Below, one piece after another: positions 32,121 through 43,153 of a stretch of 64,000 bases of DNA (positions are counted from its first letter, which is position 1; each line of letters begins with the position of its first letter). The DNA is from Mantamonas sphyraenae (lineage: Eukaryota; CRuMs; Mantamonadidae). A model generated the notes under the pieces. It did no database searches. It had not been told where the DNA came from and saw nothing but the letters and a program-made list of their open reading frames with translations. The DNA is taken from the NCBI GenBank assembly GCA_026936335.1, contig JAPMXV010000062.1, forward strand, positions 186,001 through 250,000, written 5' to 3'. The position numbers were made by a program, and so were the translations under genes.

Positions 32121-33690
32121 ATGGCTGAGCAGACACAGGATATGGATGAGGCCACGGCAGAGCTCATCTGGAAACTCACTCAAGAGGACCAGGCACGCAT
32201 GGCGCGACAGTACGGCGAGGCAGACGAGGATGACGAGGACGGGGGAGGCTGGATCACAGTCGGAAGCGGCAACAAGGGCAACAGGGGCCAAGGCGACAGT
32301 GGTGACAGGGGCACAGGCGGTGGTGTGCACCACGTGGCAGACGAGCACAACGAGCTCGTGCCAGGGCTGACTGCAGCGAGCAAGAAGAAGAGCAAGAAGA
32401 AGAAGAAGAAGAAGAACAAGCGGCCGGCAGAGGGCAACGGAGGCCTTTACATCGCTCTGACGGGCAGCAAACAGGTTGTGTCATTGGACGAACGAGGCAG
32501 CGGAAGTGGCGGAGAGCAAAGTCCCAATAGGCGCGAGGAGGACGAGGAAGAGGACGGGACGGAAGGCATGCCCGTGGCTGGCAACAAACGGCTTTGCGTT
32601 TCTCAACGAACACCAGGCGCAGATGCGCAGCAAGCGTGCAAAGCAGCAGGCGAGGGAGCGTGCAGAGAAGGAAGCTCGCAGGAAACGAGAGGCCAACCGC
32701 AAGAAGCAGAAAGAGCAATCGGACCTGCTGGCAGCCATGAAGCCCAGCGGCAGCAAGAAGAAAGGCGGAGGTGGAGGCAACGCAGGAGGGTTTTCCCTTC
32801 CCTATGGTTACGTGGACATCATCGGGGACGAGACAGGCCCCAGTGGCATGGAGAAGGAGGACGACGAGGAAGCGCACGTGTTTGGGCAGCCCGTGTTGGA
32901 AGAGCACGTGGAGGTGGACGAGTTTGCCGGACAGGGGAACATGTTTGATCAGCTGGAAGTCCACGAGGCGATGAAGAAGGAGAAGCGTCGTCAAGAGGAG
33001 GAGAGGCGCAAGAAGGAGAAGCAGGCACGGCAACAGGCCGAGCAGCAGCGTAGGAAGCAGCGCGAGTCTGATGATCTCCTGTCGGCCATGCAGCCCAAGA
33101 AGAGCAAAGGAGGAGGAAAGAAGAAGAAGAAACAGGGAAAGAAGCAGGGAAAGAACCCACAGACGGGTATGAGCGCACACGACGAGCTCTTTGGCACCCG
33201 TTCGAGCGACCACGAGCCTCGCACACTTTTTGTGGAGATGCCTTCCGGTAGCCAGGGTGGCATTGGTGGAGATGTGGACGATGGCGAGGAGCATGTGTAC
33301 GGCAATCCCGTGCTGGAGCGCAAAGTGGACGTCGATGAATTTGCGGCTGCGGATTCGGGAAACCCGTTTGATCAGCTGGAAGTCCACGAGGCGATGAAGA
33401 AGGAGAAGCGTCGTCAGGAGGAGGAGAAGCGCAAGAAGGAGAAGCAGGCACGGCAACAGGCCGAACAGCAGCGGAGGAAGCAGCGCGAGTCTGATGATCT
33501 CCTGTCAGCCATGCAGCCCAAAAAGAGCAAAGGAGGCGGAAAGAAGAAGAAGAAGAAACAGGGAAAGAAGCAGGGGACGAAACAAACGCAGGAGCAGCAG
33601 CAACAGGACAGCAACGAGGCGCAGGGGACAACCGTCACGACCTCCTCCTCCTCCTCCTCCTTGCTTGCAACACCACCTGGATTCCAGTGA
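32121..33690 (+). CDS. Lys/Glu-rich protein with internal duplication
   Basis: About 522-aa protein of unknown function. The N-terminus is acidic with WITVGSGNKGN, followed by a poly-Lys tract. Two long repeats follow: each has EEAHVFGQPVLEEHVEVDEF or EEHVYGNPVLERKVDVDEF, then the shared block FDQLEVHEAMKKEKRRQEEE, a charged helix, SDDLLSAMQPKKSKGGG and poly-Lys. The repeat DNA (about 32945-33170 and 33365-33580) is nearly identical. The tail is poly-Gln and poly-Ser. One base too many in AAA at 32586-32588 breaks the frame; with AA the reading AGNNGFAFLNEHQ is continuous. No family recognised; the basic helices suggest RNA, ribosome or nuclear association. Confidence 0.65.
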
Positions 33691-33744
33691 CTGGCTAATG
33701 AAGCGAGCAGTCCCTTTCATTTCATTTCATGCATTGAAACAAGG

Positions 33745-35028
33745 CTACTCCAGGGCAGAGAGAAGATCCTCGCCGCCCAGATCCTCTGCAGCGGCTGCAA
33801 TGGCCTGCTCGACGCGATACAACAGCTTGCGGGCGTCCGAGTTGTCCGAATCTTGAAGCAAGAGCTCGCGCAAGTCCTGCTGTGCTTTTTCATACTCCTC
33901 CAGCTCAAAGTTGGCCCGTGCGCGTCTGTACAGGGCCTTGACACTCGTGCGATCAAGGAGAAGCGCCTTGGTGGCCCACTCCTGGGCATCCTCCCACTCT
34001 TTGCGCTGCACCATGCACGCAGTCATGTTTAGAAGGACCTTGAGGCGCATGTCCATGGCGGCTTCGTGCGTCGTCTCGCGTTTGTGGCCGTGAAGAAAGT
34101 CCAGGCACTGGTGGTATCTCGCCAGCGCGAGCTCCCACTTTCCACGCTTGTAGAGACCGTTGCCTGCCTGTCGCACATGCTCCGCTTCTTCCAGCTTCTC
34201 TTGCGCATCCTTGCACTCGTAGGGACGCACCGCATGATAGATGTCCAAAACGCGGACATCAAACTCGAGTGTGGCTCGCAAATCGACCCCCTCGGGAGCA
34301 TCGATACCCGTGCCCAAGTATCCATGGTCGGCCTCCACCCGAATCAGCGACCGTTCGCCATTCTCCAAGTATTGCAAGGCAGATTCCAGGCCCGGTACGA
34401 CCTGGCCCTCGCCCAGCTCAACCACGAGTTCCGACTCCTCCAGAAACACGGTGCCGTCGGCAGCGCCCACCACCTCGATCAACAAGGTGGCAAAGGCGCC
34501 GGCTTGGGTCTTGGGCTTGCCTGGCTCAATCGTACGCCGTGTCACGGCGCCGTCGGCCGTCACCGTCTGCTCGAATTCAAAGCCCGTCAGCTTGACCACA
34601 AAGTGCACGCTTTCGCCAGGGCCCACGTCGTCGCCCAGTCCTTCGTCGCCATACGCTTGTTCGGGCGCAAAGGTGAACCGGGCCATCTCGTCCAGCCGCA
34701 TGCTCGCTAGGGCTGTGTTCATGCCGGGGACCATCGTCTCGTCGCCCAAGTCAAACCTCACCTCTCCTCGCTCCTTGCTGCTCTCAAACACGACGCCGTC
34801 CAAAGTGGACGCCTCATACTCAAAACACACCTCCAGGCCAACGCAGGGCTTCTTCCATCCACGGCCAAGCTCCAGCACCTGCTTTGTGATTCCCGGAGCA
34901 AGCTGCTCGACCTTGTGTACAGATGCGCCTACCTCGGCGCCGGCGTTGCTTTGTTTGTCCTCTTGTGCTTCCACACTCACTTCTTCCACGTCTTCCACAA
35001 AGGAGGAGGAGGCAAGAGTGGAGCTCAT
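33745..35028 (-). CDS. FKBP-type co-chaperone with TPR repeats
   Basis: 427-aa single-exon protein of the FKBP4/FKBP5 type. Two FKBP-like domains (about residues 45-160 and 165-275) are followed by three TPR helices pairs (from EHVRQAGNGLYKRGKWELAL to AREDLRELLLQD-like positions), which in this family bind the Hsp90 C-terminus. In the first FKBP domain the pocket tryptophan is replaced (MVPGMNTAL where FKBP12 has VIxGW), although the YGDEG tyrosine is present. The second domain is more degenerate, so isomerase activity may be weak. It lies tail-to-tail with the Lys-rich gene (54 bp) and 165 bp downstream of the PP2A scaffold gene on the same strand. Confidence 0.85.
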   Translation of the reverse strand: MSSTLASSSFVEDVEEVSVEAQEDKQSNAGAEVGASVHKVEQLAPGITKQVLELGRGWKKPCVGLEVCFEYEASTLDGVVFESSKERGEVRFDLGDETMVPGMNTALASMRLDEMARFTFAPEQAYGDEGLGDDVGPGESVHFVVKLTGFEFEQTVTADGAVTRRTIEPGKPKTQAGAFATLLIEVVGAADGTVFLEESELVVELGEGQVVPGLESALQYLENGERSLIRVEADHGYLGTGIDAPEGVDLRATLEFDVRVLDIYHAVRPYECKDAQEKLEEAEHVRQAGNGLYKRGKWELALARYHQCLDFLHGHKRETTHEAAMDMRLKVLLNMTACMVQRKEWEDAQEWATKALLLDRTSVKALYRRARANFELEEYEKAQQDLRELLLQDSDNSDARKLLYRVEQAIAAAAEDLGGEDLLSALE

Positions 35029-35193
35029 GGTGATGCGAAAGTGGCAGCTGAGTTTTTGTTTGTGGCCAAATCGCGCACGCACACTCACGATCATACCTTC
35101 CTCTTGTCTGTTGCTCCTTCGTCTCCATCTCTCTGTCTCTGTCTCTGTCTCTTTGTGATTCCTCTCTGTTTCAGCGCTCTCTCCAGGCACGTT

Positions 35194-37439
35194 TTACTGG
35201 CAGAGGGCAAGGCCCTGCTGGGCGTAGAACACGACGTCCTTGTCCTTGTCCTCGTAGAGGGAGAGCAGGGCAGGCTTGATCTGCTGCTGGATGACGGCCG
35301 AGTCGACGAGGGGAATGACGACCGAGAGGGTCTTGGCCACGTTGAAGCGGATGTTGGGCACGTTGTCGGAAACCATGTTGAGCACGAGGGGCAGCATGGA
35401 CTGGCAGATGATGTCCGAGCCGACCACGCCAGCCAGCACGTTGATGGCAAACAGCGTGGTCATCCTGTACAAATAGTTGGGATGGGTGTACAGATTCAGA
35501 ACCTTGGGGATGATGTTCTGCTGCGCCCATTCCACACCGAAGATCTCGGTCAGCTGCTTGAGGTTGTTGGTGGCGGCCTCGCGGATGCAAAACACGCAGT
35601 CGCCGAGCCAAGTCATGCAGAGGTTGCCCAGCTTCTCGTCAAAGAACTCGACGCCGAGCTGATCGGCCAACAGCGGGATGTACTCGATGATGGCCAGGCG
35701 GACGCGCCATTGACGGTCGTCAGCGAGCTCCATGATGGCGGGCAGGAGGCTCTGAGACAGGAGGTCGATGCCGATCACCTCGTTCACCTGCGCGAGCTTG
35801 CTGATGATGTTGAGGCGCACCTCGGGCACTTCGTCCTTGAGGAGCTGCAGGAAAAGGGGCAGCAGGTTGTCGATGGTGTCGTCCTTGCCAAGCACGGGGG
35901 CCAGGCCGGAGATGACGCCGGCGAGGGCAGCGCGCACATGCTCGCTGGCATCGGTGGACAGGTCCTTGATGGCCGGCATGATCTGCTGAAGGATGGCGTC
36001 CGAGTCCTGGAGGATCTCGCAAAAGCCCGTGACCTTGCCTGCAGCCGACGTGCGCACCTCGGCTTCGGTGTCGCGCAGGAGCTTGATAAAGGCGGTGACC
36101 AGCTCGTCCTGGGTGATCTCGGCACCGAGGGAGCCGGCGAGCTCGCAAATCTGGTCGGCGACCATGTAACGCACACGCCAGCTCTTGTCCTCTGCACAGG
36201 CGCGCACAGTGGGCAGCACATACGTGATGTTCTCCTCAACGGAAAGCTGGCTAGAGAAGGCCACGCAGTTCTCCACGGCCAGGAGACGCACAGAGTCCTG
36301 TTCGTCGCCGGCGAGGAAGGTGAACATGGGCACGAGGTCTGCGATGATCGAGTCCTTGTCGTTCTCCTTGGCAAACTTGCCGAGGTGAGTGGAGGCGGCA
36401 CGGCGGACAATGGGCGTGTCGTCACGGCAGAGCGAGTTGAAGAGGGTGCGCAGCTCGTTGCCGTACTTCTCGTCGATCTTGTTGTAGAGAACGGCAAACA
36501 GGCCGCACGCAGAGGTGCGGGAAGTGAACCACTCACCCATGGCAAGGCGCTTGACCATGGGCAGGAACTTGGAGGTGAGGGTGTCGACAGGCAGCACTTC
36601 GGCAACGTTGCACAGCGACTTGACGGCCTCGTTCCTGACGGTGGTTTCTTCCACAGCGGCAAGGGTTTCCAGGGGCACCAGCAGGCAGTGAGCCTGGTCG
36701 GCGCCACCCACCATCTCCACAAAGTTGCCCAGCTCCTGTGCAAGCACGAGCAGCACCTCGTCCTCGTCGTCAATGGACTCTGTGTGGCGTGGCGGAACGA
36801 CACGTAGCGGAGGGAGGCGGAGAAACGCGTTAGGCGGGATTGGTCACCCAGAGGGTTTTTTGAAGTTGCTGTGCGACGGGCCGCTTTTTGGGCCGACCAA
36901 GGCGGCAGGGCGCCATGGATGGATAGGTGGATGCGCATGAAGATGGACACTGGGATGGGGCGGTATGTGGGACACACAAAGAAGGGCGCAGAGACAGAGC
37001 GGGAGCGTGCGAGGGGCGAGCTGGGGTGTGGCGAAAAAATGCGCGGGTGGAAATGGGACGGGACGAATGTGCGTGCGTGCTGGCAGGGAGCCAGAAGGAG
37101 AGGCAACCCGGAAGCAGGGGCAGGGGATAGACACAGAGTGTGTGTGTGGCGAGCGGGAATGGGCAACAGGCGAAATGCCACACATACCTGCAAGGAACGG
37201 GATGAGCTCGTCGCGGGTTCGGTCGGGCCCAAGAGCAACCGCAATGGTGCTGAGACGGCGCAGGCTGTTCAGGCGCAGCTGCACGTCCTCATTCTTCAGC
37301 TCGTCGATGAGAATGGCAATCGGGTAAAGGCTGTCGTCCTGGTCTTCAGCTGTGGGTGCGGCCAGATGGGTGGGGGACGGGCGTGGTTAGCGCAAGGCTG
37401 CAGGCCGAGAGCAAGCGAGGGAGGGGACGACGTACACAT
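35194..37439 (-). CDS. PPP2R1A: Protein phosphatase 2A scaffold subunit A (PR65)
   Basis: 583-aa HEAT-repeat scaffold (human 589) that holds the PP2A catalytic and regulatory subunits. Exons: 37436-37439, 37188-37349 and 35194-36779; phases 1 and 1 agree. The first exon holds only ATG plus one base, before a GTACGT donor, and yields [19 protein letters not shown], which matches the family N-terminus. Conserved HEAT motifs include [13 protein letters not shown]-like [38 protein letters not shown] and [14 protein letters not shown]. The repeats run the whole length with no gap. Identification is certain; only the four-base first exon is an inference. Confidence 0.95.
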
Positions 37440-38305
37440 GGCAAAAGCAAAGCAGTTTCGATGGCTCCCCTCGCGCACGCATGTCACTCTGTCGACACAT
37501 GGGGCACACTCTTGCGGGCAAACGAGGTCATGGGACTCCCTCCTGCCACGCGGTGGCCTCCATGCAGGTGGAGAGTGCACGAGGAGGCAAAGCGTGCAAA
37601 GAGGGCGCCCGAGTGCACACGGCGCCGTGCCGGCCATCCAAATCAAAAAAATCGCATGCGCCACCTATCAGGTCAGCAGGGCTTCGACAAACACGTCGCA
37701 CCTGTGTTACAGGGACGCTAGAACAACGCGGTGTTTGGTGCTCCAGCCCGTCAAGTTTTTGGCGGGTTTCGTTTCGGCCGCCTGCACGTTTTGTGCAGTT
37801 TTGCGGCCGCGGAGCACGTTCCACGGAGGCATTTCTGCCTCTGTTGCATCGTGGGGGCTGGCTCTGCCGGTTGTGCCTTGTTGCACGGCTGCTTGTCAGT
37901 CCTACCTTTTGTGTCGTGCTTCCGTGCCGGCTGCTCTTCACAGCCTCCGCGGCGCACATGCAGGTCACACTCTCGTGCGCTCTCTTCCTTTGTTCCACCC
38001 TTGTGCATGTGCCTTGTGCCGCCCAACCACTCTCCCTGTCCACCCTTGCCTCTTCCCGATTGCGTGCAATCCCCGTCGTGCGGCCGGTCGTGTGCGTGCA
38101 GAGCACACGGCAAGGCCCCCCACCGCCAAATACAACCCCCCCCGTTCCCGCCGCTCTTGTTCTCGATCTCTTGGCAACTCCCGCAGGCCATCCGTCTTGA
38201 GGGGCACGCACGCACACACACACACCGCACATACACTCGGCTCGCAATGCACTTTAGGCGTGTGCGTCGCAGGTGGCAAGACAAAAGTAACACACCCGGC
38301 CCGAC
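37440..38305. other. Gene-poor interval between PP2A-A and dysbindin
   Basis: 866 bp between divergent starts. Open frames cross it on both strands, but they are low in recognisable sequence and I see no conserved motif, RNA gene or mobile element. A short CA tract lies at 38212-38222. It presumably holds the two promoters and 5' leaders, including room for an unseen 5' UTR exon. Confidence 0.5.
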
Positions 38306-38962
38306 ATGTGGAAGTCGCTTGTGGACAAGGTGTCCAGTGTGTCGAATGAAGTGGAAAAGAGCGTGGGTAGCAAGGTGGACTCGCTGCGCAGGTCGGCCAG
38401 CACAGACGAGGTCGTAGGCAACGGCGCTCAAGGGAGCAGCAACACGAATCCTGAACGCGGACGCACAACCAGTCTGGCCTCTCTCACTCAGTTGCTGGGC
38501 GGTGGCAACAAGAACGAAGGCCCCACCTACCGAGACAGCGAGTATGTGGAGCAGGTGCAGGTACAGCAGGCCGGCGCAGAGGTCCTGCTACGCTACGACG
38601 ACGCCAAGAACGCCATCCACAACAACAACGTGCTGTTGGCTCAGCGCGGCGAGCAGCTGGACAAGCAAAGCGCCGCCGCCCTTGCACAGGCCAAACAAGT
38701 GTACACGCAGTGGCAGAACATGGACCACCAGCTCAAAAGCCTACCTGGCATGCAGAGCGACCTCGACAATGCCCTTGCCTCTGTCCAGTCCCTTGCTACG
38801 CGCCTGCAAAACCTCGAGGTCGAGATTGACGCCCTCTACGAAGCGCACGTCGACCGCGAACTGCAGGATTGGACGCGCGACAAGGAGCAAATGACGGAAT
38901 ACTATGTGCAGCTACAGCGAGACAAGCTCAAGCAAGCCCTACTGGACATGGACAAGCCGTGA
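38306..38962 (+). CDS. DTNBP1: Dysbindin-like protein (BLOC-1 subunit 8)
   Basis: 218-aa single-exon protein. Dysbindin is a subunit of BLOC-1, which sorts cargo to lysosome-related organelles. The central coiled coil (AGAEVLLRYDDAKNAIH, then QVYTQWQNMDHQLKSLPGM and LQNLEVEIDALYEAHVDREL) follows the order of the dysbindin domain: AGLELLSRYED, HWEKKKTSLVELQEQLQQLP, and NNLLHLEDL. The N-terminus is Ser/Asn-rich and probably disordered. The protein ends soon after the coiled coil and lacks the long C-terminal tail of vertebrate dysbindin. Call rests on pattern alignment by eye. Confidence 0.68.
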   Translation: MWKSLVDKVSSVSNEVEKSVGSKVDSLRRSASTDEVVGNGAQGSSNTNPERGRTTSLASLTQLLGGGNKNEGPTYRDSEYVEQVQVQQAGAEVLLRYDDAKNAIHNNNVLLAQRGEQLDKQSAAALAQAKQVYTQWQNMDHQLKSLPGMQSDLDNALASVQSLATRLQNLEVEIDALYEAHVDRELQDWTRDKEQMTEYYVQLQRDKLKQALLDMDKP

Positions 38963-39024
38963 AGCGTCGTTTCCGTGTCTCATTTTCCCTCTCCCACTCT
39001 CTTCTGCTCTCTCCCACTCTCCCG

Positions 39025-39991
39025 TCACGACGACTTGGCTTTGGGCGACGCAGGGACGTCGACGCCGGCAAAGTACGCGCGCAGTTTGCGTACGTGGGCT
39101 CCGTTCCACTTGAAGTTGAGCCAGATGAGTGTGGGCATGCCCGACACAAGCAGGAACTTGTTCCACAGGGCAGGTCGGTCCACATCCACGGCTGGGTATG
39201 CCACAGATTGACCAAGAGCGCCAGGTCCACCAGATGACGCGTCACAATCCACAGGAGCACCACAGAGAGCTGGTTCAACAGCCACAGAGGCGACGTGCTG
39301 TCCCCTTGCTTTGCCAGCACATACGACACCGTGTTGTTGATGATCACCGCCTCTTCAATCTCCATGGGCAGTGAAAACACAGCGCCGATGCGCACGTGGA
39401 TGGCCGACGGGATGATCACGAGGCCAAACCCGTGGTGCAGCATCATGATCCAGTCCCGCTTCGTCTCCACCCAATACACGCAACGCAGCAGCGTGTCCCA
39501 CATCACACATCCCCATTGAAAGCTCATGCTCACAAACAGCGCGTGCCGCAGCTCCTCCCTGCTAAAGTCTGCGTTCATGGCCGCCAGGTGCTCCCAGTCG
39601 CTCAGCACCAGCCGAATGCCCAGCTGTGCCACTGTGGCTGCCATCACACACGCTGCCACCTTTGAGCAAAACACAATGCGTGATGCCTCTGTGTGTGTCC
39701 ACCCTCTTGTTGGGTCAGTGGCCTGCGTGGTGCCGTCGAGCCAACGAGGAAAATCCGCGGCAGTGGTGCGTCGGCCATGCACTCGCCGCTCGCACCGCTC
39801 TCATGACGCAGCAACGCACCGTTGAAGCCCCGGTACCACTTGGTCCATCCAAACAACACGGGCGCAAGCATGTATGTCGCTTGCATGGCCACAAAGCCAG
39901 CCACTGCTGCGTACGGCAGCTCGATCGATTCGAGAAAGGCCAGCTCCCGGGCGTCCAACTCAAACATCGCCGACGGAAAAACAGTGGCCAT
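39025..39991 (-). CDS. TLC-domain multipass membrane protein
   Basis: About 320-aa membrane protein of the TRAM-LAG1-CLN8 group, which includes ceramide synthases and lipid-sensing TMEM/CLN8 proteins. Several hydrophobic helices are seen (AAVAGFVAMQATYMLAPVLF, VFCSKVAACVMAATVAQLG, LWNKFLLVSGMPTLIWL), and the TLC hallmark WIMMLHHGFGLVII with paired histidines. The coding frame changes twice. One change is near 39760-39780, between GALLRHES and PRWLDGTTQATDP. The other is near 39168, in a run where CCCC instead of CCC would give TDLPLWNKFLLV. Each equals loss of one base. The start at 39991 overlaps the divergent PEX13 start; MFELDAREL (39967) is the alternative. Confidence 0.7.
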
Positions 39992-40960
39992 GACGGGGCA
40001 GTCGCCGGCCAAACCCTGGCAGCAAAACCTACAAGCATCCTCATCTGCACCTGCCACCTCCTCCCTCCTCGCCTCCTCCTCCGCCTCCTCCTCCTCGGTA
40101 GGCCCAGGCAGCGGCGAGCCCAGCGGGCCACGTCGTTTCGAAGCACCCTCCTTCCGAGACGCCCAAACAGACGCAGGCAGCGCACACACACACAGCAGCA
40201 CGTACCCCCAGTATGGCTACGGTGGCACACACACACACAGGGTGGGTATGCGCCGTCCAGGGACCCCTACGGCACGCGCACGTGGTACGGCAACGCCTCC
40301 AACAGCTCCTTCAGCTCTCCGTACGCCTCCTCGGGCTACTACGGCAACGCAAACGCACGCTACGCAGCTGGCTCCGACCTCCTCTACCAGGACCCTTACA
40401 ACGCACACAACTACCGCGGTCTCCTGTGGCAAGACCAGCCCATGGGGCCCCAAGGCGACTCGATGCGAATGGACCTTGGCCCCGGGTCCCTCGTCGACCA
40501 GGCTGTCCATGAGGGACGCTCATGGATCAACGACGTCCAAGCCATTGTGCGCACCTTTGCAAAGCTCAGTCGCCTCGTCGAGATGAACTGCGACGCCATG
40601 CACGTCAGCCTCACCTCTTTCCTCCGTCTCAAGCAACACATGCAAGACCTGCAAAGCGAGGGAACAGGCACCATGCGCTCCTTTTCCCTCTTTCGCTTCC
40701 TGGAAGACCTCCTTCGAAGCTCCCTGGGCCTTGCTCCTCTCGACTCGCTGCCTCAGAATCCTCCATCCGCCACCGCCTCCTCCACCTCCTCATCGCTGTC
40801 CAGCGCACCCAACGCTTCCTCCGAACCCTCCCTTTTCTCCCTCGGCCTCGGCATCCTGTTTTTCTTCTACGGAGGATGGCACATTCTCCAGTGGTTTCGT
40901 GCAGGCCTGCGGCGGAACACCGTCCTTCCCGTCGACCCCAAGGTGTCTCCATCCAAATGA
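39990..40960 (+). CDS. PEX13: Peroxin-13 (peroxisomal docking complex)
   Basis: PEX13 docks cargo receptors at the peroxisome membrane. The N-terminus MTGQSPAKPWQ carries the KPW motif typical of the family, followed by a Ser/Ala-rich stretch. Next comes a Tyr/Gly/Asn-rich tract (YPQYGYGG, then ASSGYYGNANARY), as in the YG-rich tail of PEX13. The conserved domain WINDVQAIVRTFAKLSRLVEMN...SLFRFLEDLLRSSLGL follows, and a late hydrophobic helix (FSLGLGILFFFYGGWHIL). No SH3 domain follows, as in plant and protist PEX13. The frame shifts at the CA tract near 40228-40240, equal to one missing base, so a slippage or sequence error is likely. Confidence 0.75.
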
Positions 40961-41043
40961 CCTCCTCTTCACCAAACAATGACTGTACATCACCAACAAA
41001 TGAAAAACATCTTTTGAATTCCTGTCCGCTCCTTTCCCGCCAC

Positions 41044-42992
41044 TCAACGACGGTCAAACAGCTGCTGCGAGGCAATCTCGCCCAGGTACTTGTCGGGCAC
41101 TCCCTCACGACGCAGCTTCTCAATCTTGCGTGCCTTGATCCTTTCCCAGACGGTCCACCTCACGCTGCTCCTCCTCCTTCAGCTTGCGGCCCTCGTCAAA
41201 GAACTGGCGACGTTCGCGGCGCGCGTCCTCTTCCTTCTCGCGGATCTGCTCACGGATCGAGTCGGCCAGCTCCTTGCGCTTGGCTGCTTCATAGGCCCTG
41301 CGCCTCTGCTCCGCTTCCTCGATGCGCTTCTGCTCGGCAATCACACGGTCAAACTCTGCCTTCTCCTGCTGCGCCTCGTACGCCAGCTTGCGCTCCTTCT
41401 CAATGTGCTGTCGCTCGCGTGCCTCAGCCAGCTCCCGGTTGATGCGAGCCCGTCGCTGCGCAGCCTCCTGCTCGCGCCTGCGCATATCCCGCTCGTGCGC
41501 CTCCGCCGCACGGCGTGCACGCAGAGCATCCTGCTCCTCACGCATGTCCTGTGTCTTTTCCTGCATCGCACGCAGACGTGCCACCTCACGTTCCTTCTCC
41601 TGCTTGATGCGCTCCTGCTCCTGCATGTACTCCTCCTCGCGTGCCGCACGATCCGCAAGGTACTGCGCAATCTTCCGGTCCTCCTCCACCTCCTCCTCGT
41701 GCTGCTGCTTGCGTCGCTGGATCTGCTCGTAGTTGGCCTGTGCCACCTCGTAGTACAGTGCCTGCTGCGCATCTCGCTTCTTCTGTGCCTCCTCCGCCTC
41801 CTCCTCCTTCAGCTGCTCAATGTGCTTCAACACCATCTCCTTCTCCTGTTCCATCAGTTCCAGCTCACGCAGACGCTGCTCTTCTCGCTCTCGGATCTGC
41901 TCACGCGTAATCTCTGCGCCTCGGCGTCGCTCCTCCAGGCGCCTTGCTTCGCGCTCTTCGTACATCGCAAGTGCACGCTGGCGCTCCCTCTCCATCTCCA
42001 TGTCTGCTTCCAGCTCCGCCTCCTTCTCCGCCTCCTTCAGTGCCTGCTTCTCTTTGATTTGTGCGTCGCGGATGGCCACGCACTTGGCGTAGTTGGCCAG
42101 CTCGTTCATCGCCTTCACCTCGTCCAGGTCCTCCTCCAGCTTCTCTTCCGCCTGCGCCACAAGCACGCGGCTCTGCTCCCGTGCCTTGATGTCCACCTCA
42201 CTCTCCAGTTCCTTGCGCTTGCGTTCCTCTTCCAGGCGCAGCATCTTCTCCTTGCGCTCGCGTGCACGTTGCAGCTTTTCCTCCTCCAGGTGCGCTCGCT
42301 CGTCGTCGTCGTAGTCGCCCCCCGACGACGATGCCAGAGACTGTGTTGCGCACGTCCCCACATACCCACACGTATGGTCGTGCGCCCATGTGCGTTGTGC
42401 GTGTATGACCCCATGCGTACCCGTTCGGTGTCAGTTGCCTTGGAAACGGACCCCCGTTTCGGGTGCGCGCTGCACCCGTATTTCTAACGGTCGGCCCGGA
42501 GGGCTGCTCCGCACGCGTCCACACACCCTCAGCCACCCACACCGTGCCCACATCCCATAAGCCCATGTGTTTGCGTCTGCATTGGCCCCGTGTCCAACGC
42601 CCGTCCCTCTCCCAACCCTCACCACTCACCTGGATGCGGAAAAAATCGCGGTAGCCCAGCGTAACCGAGTCGACCACGTCCTGCGGCTTGGGATCGCCTC
42701 CACCGCGCAGCTTCTTGCGACCACTCTTCTTCGTGCCCGTCCTCTGGTTCTCCTTGCTGCCCTTGCTGTTCTTGCTGCGCGCAGAGTCGTCCCCGCCCGT
42801 CAACGACGCCAGCTTGCTGCTGCTGATGCCCTGGCCGGCTCGCGAGCCCGTGCGCCGTTCCTCAAACACCTTTTGTGCCTGCGATTCCCCAAACAGGGAC
42901 TCGTCCACGTGCGACCCGTTGCTCACTTTGCGGTACCGGCCTCCGCCCGATCGCGACGATCGTGTGCTGCGTGATCCCACCGATTCAGCCAT
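41044..42992 (-). CDS. CFAP45: Cilia- and flagella-associated protein 45
   Basis: CFAP45 is a microtubule inner protein of the axoneme. Exons 42630-42992 and 41044-42340 are joined by a 289-nt phase-0 intron. The N-terminus has the VDESLFG motif of the family. The coiled coil has MNELANYAKCVAIRDAQIKEK and EREVARLRAMQEKTQDMREE, both close to the human protein. The true C-terminus, RIKARKIEKLRREGVPDKYL, lies one frame over. An extra base in the run TTT at 41142-41144 (AAA on the coding strand) truncates the frame at 41120; with one base fewer the protein runs to the stop at 41044. Length then is about 552 aa, as in the family. Confidence 0.93.
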
Positions 42993-43153
42993 GTGTGCGT
43001 GTTTTTGCTTGCCACGCGCAGCGCAGCGCACCTCTCACTTTGCCAAAACTGGCCCAAGAGACACCCGACGATGGAGACGATGACAAGAAGGGAAGAATTG
43101 GGACACAGAGGGGAACAGAGGAGACAACCGCAAGGGAAGCAATGGTCGAATTT

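Noticed and set aside
36871-38349. 492-codon plus-strand open frame over the PP2A first introns and the following interval
   Set aside because: It is antisense to PP2A exons and introns, has no recognisable motif and no conserved start.
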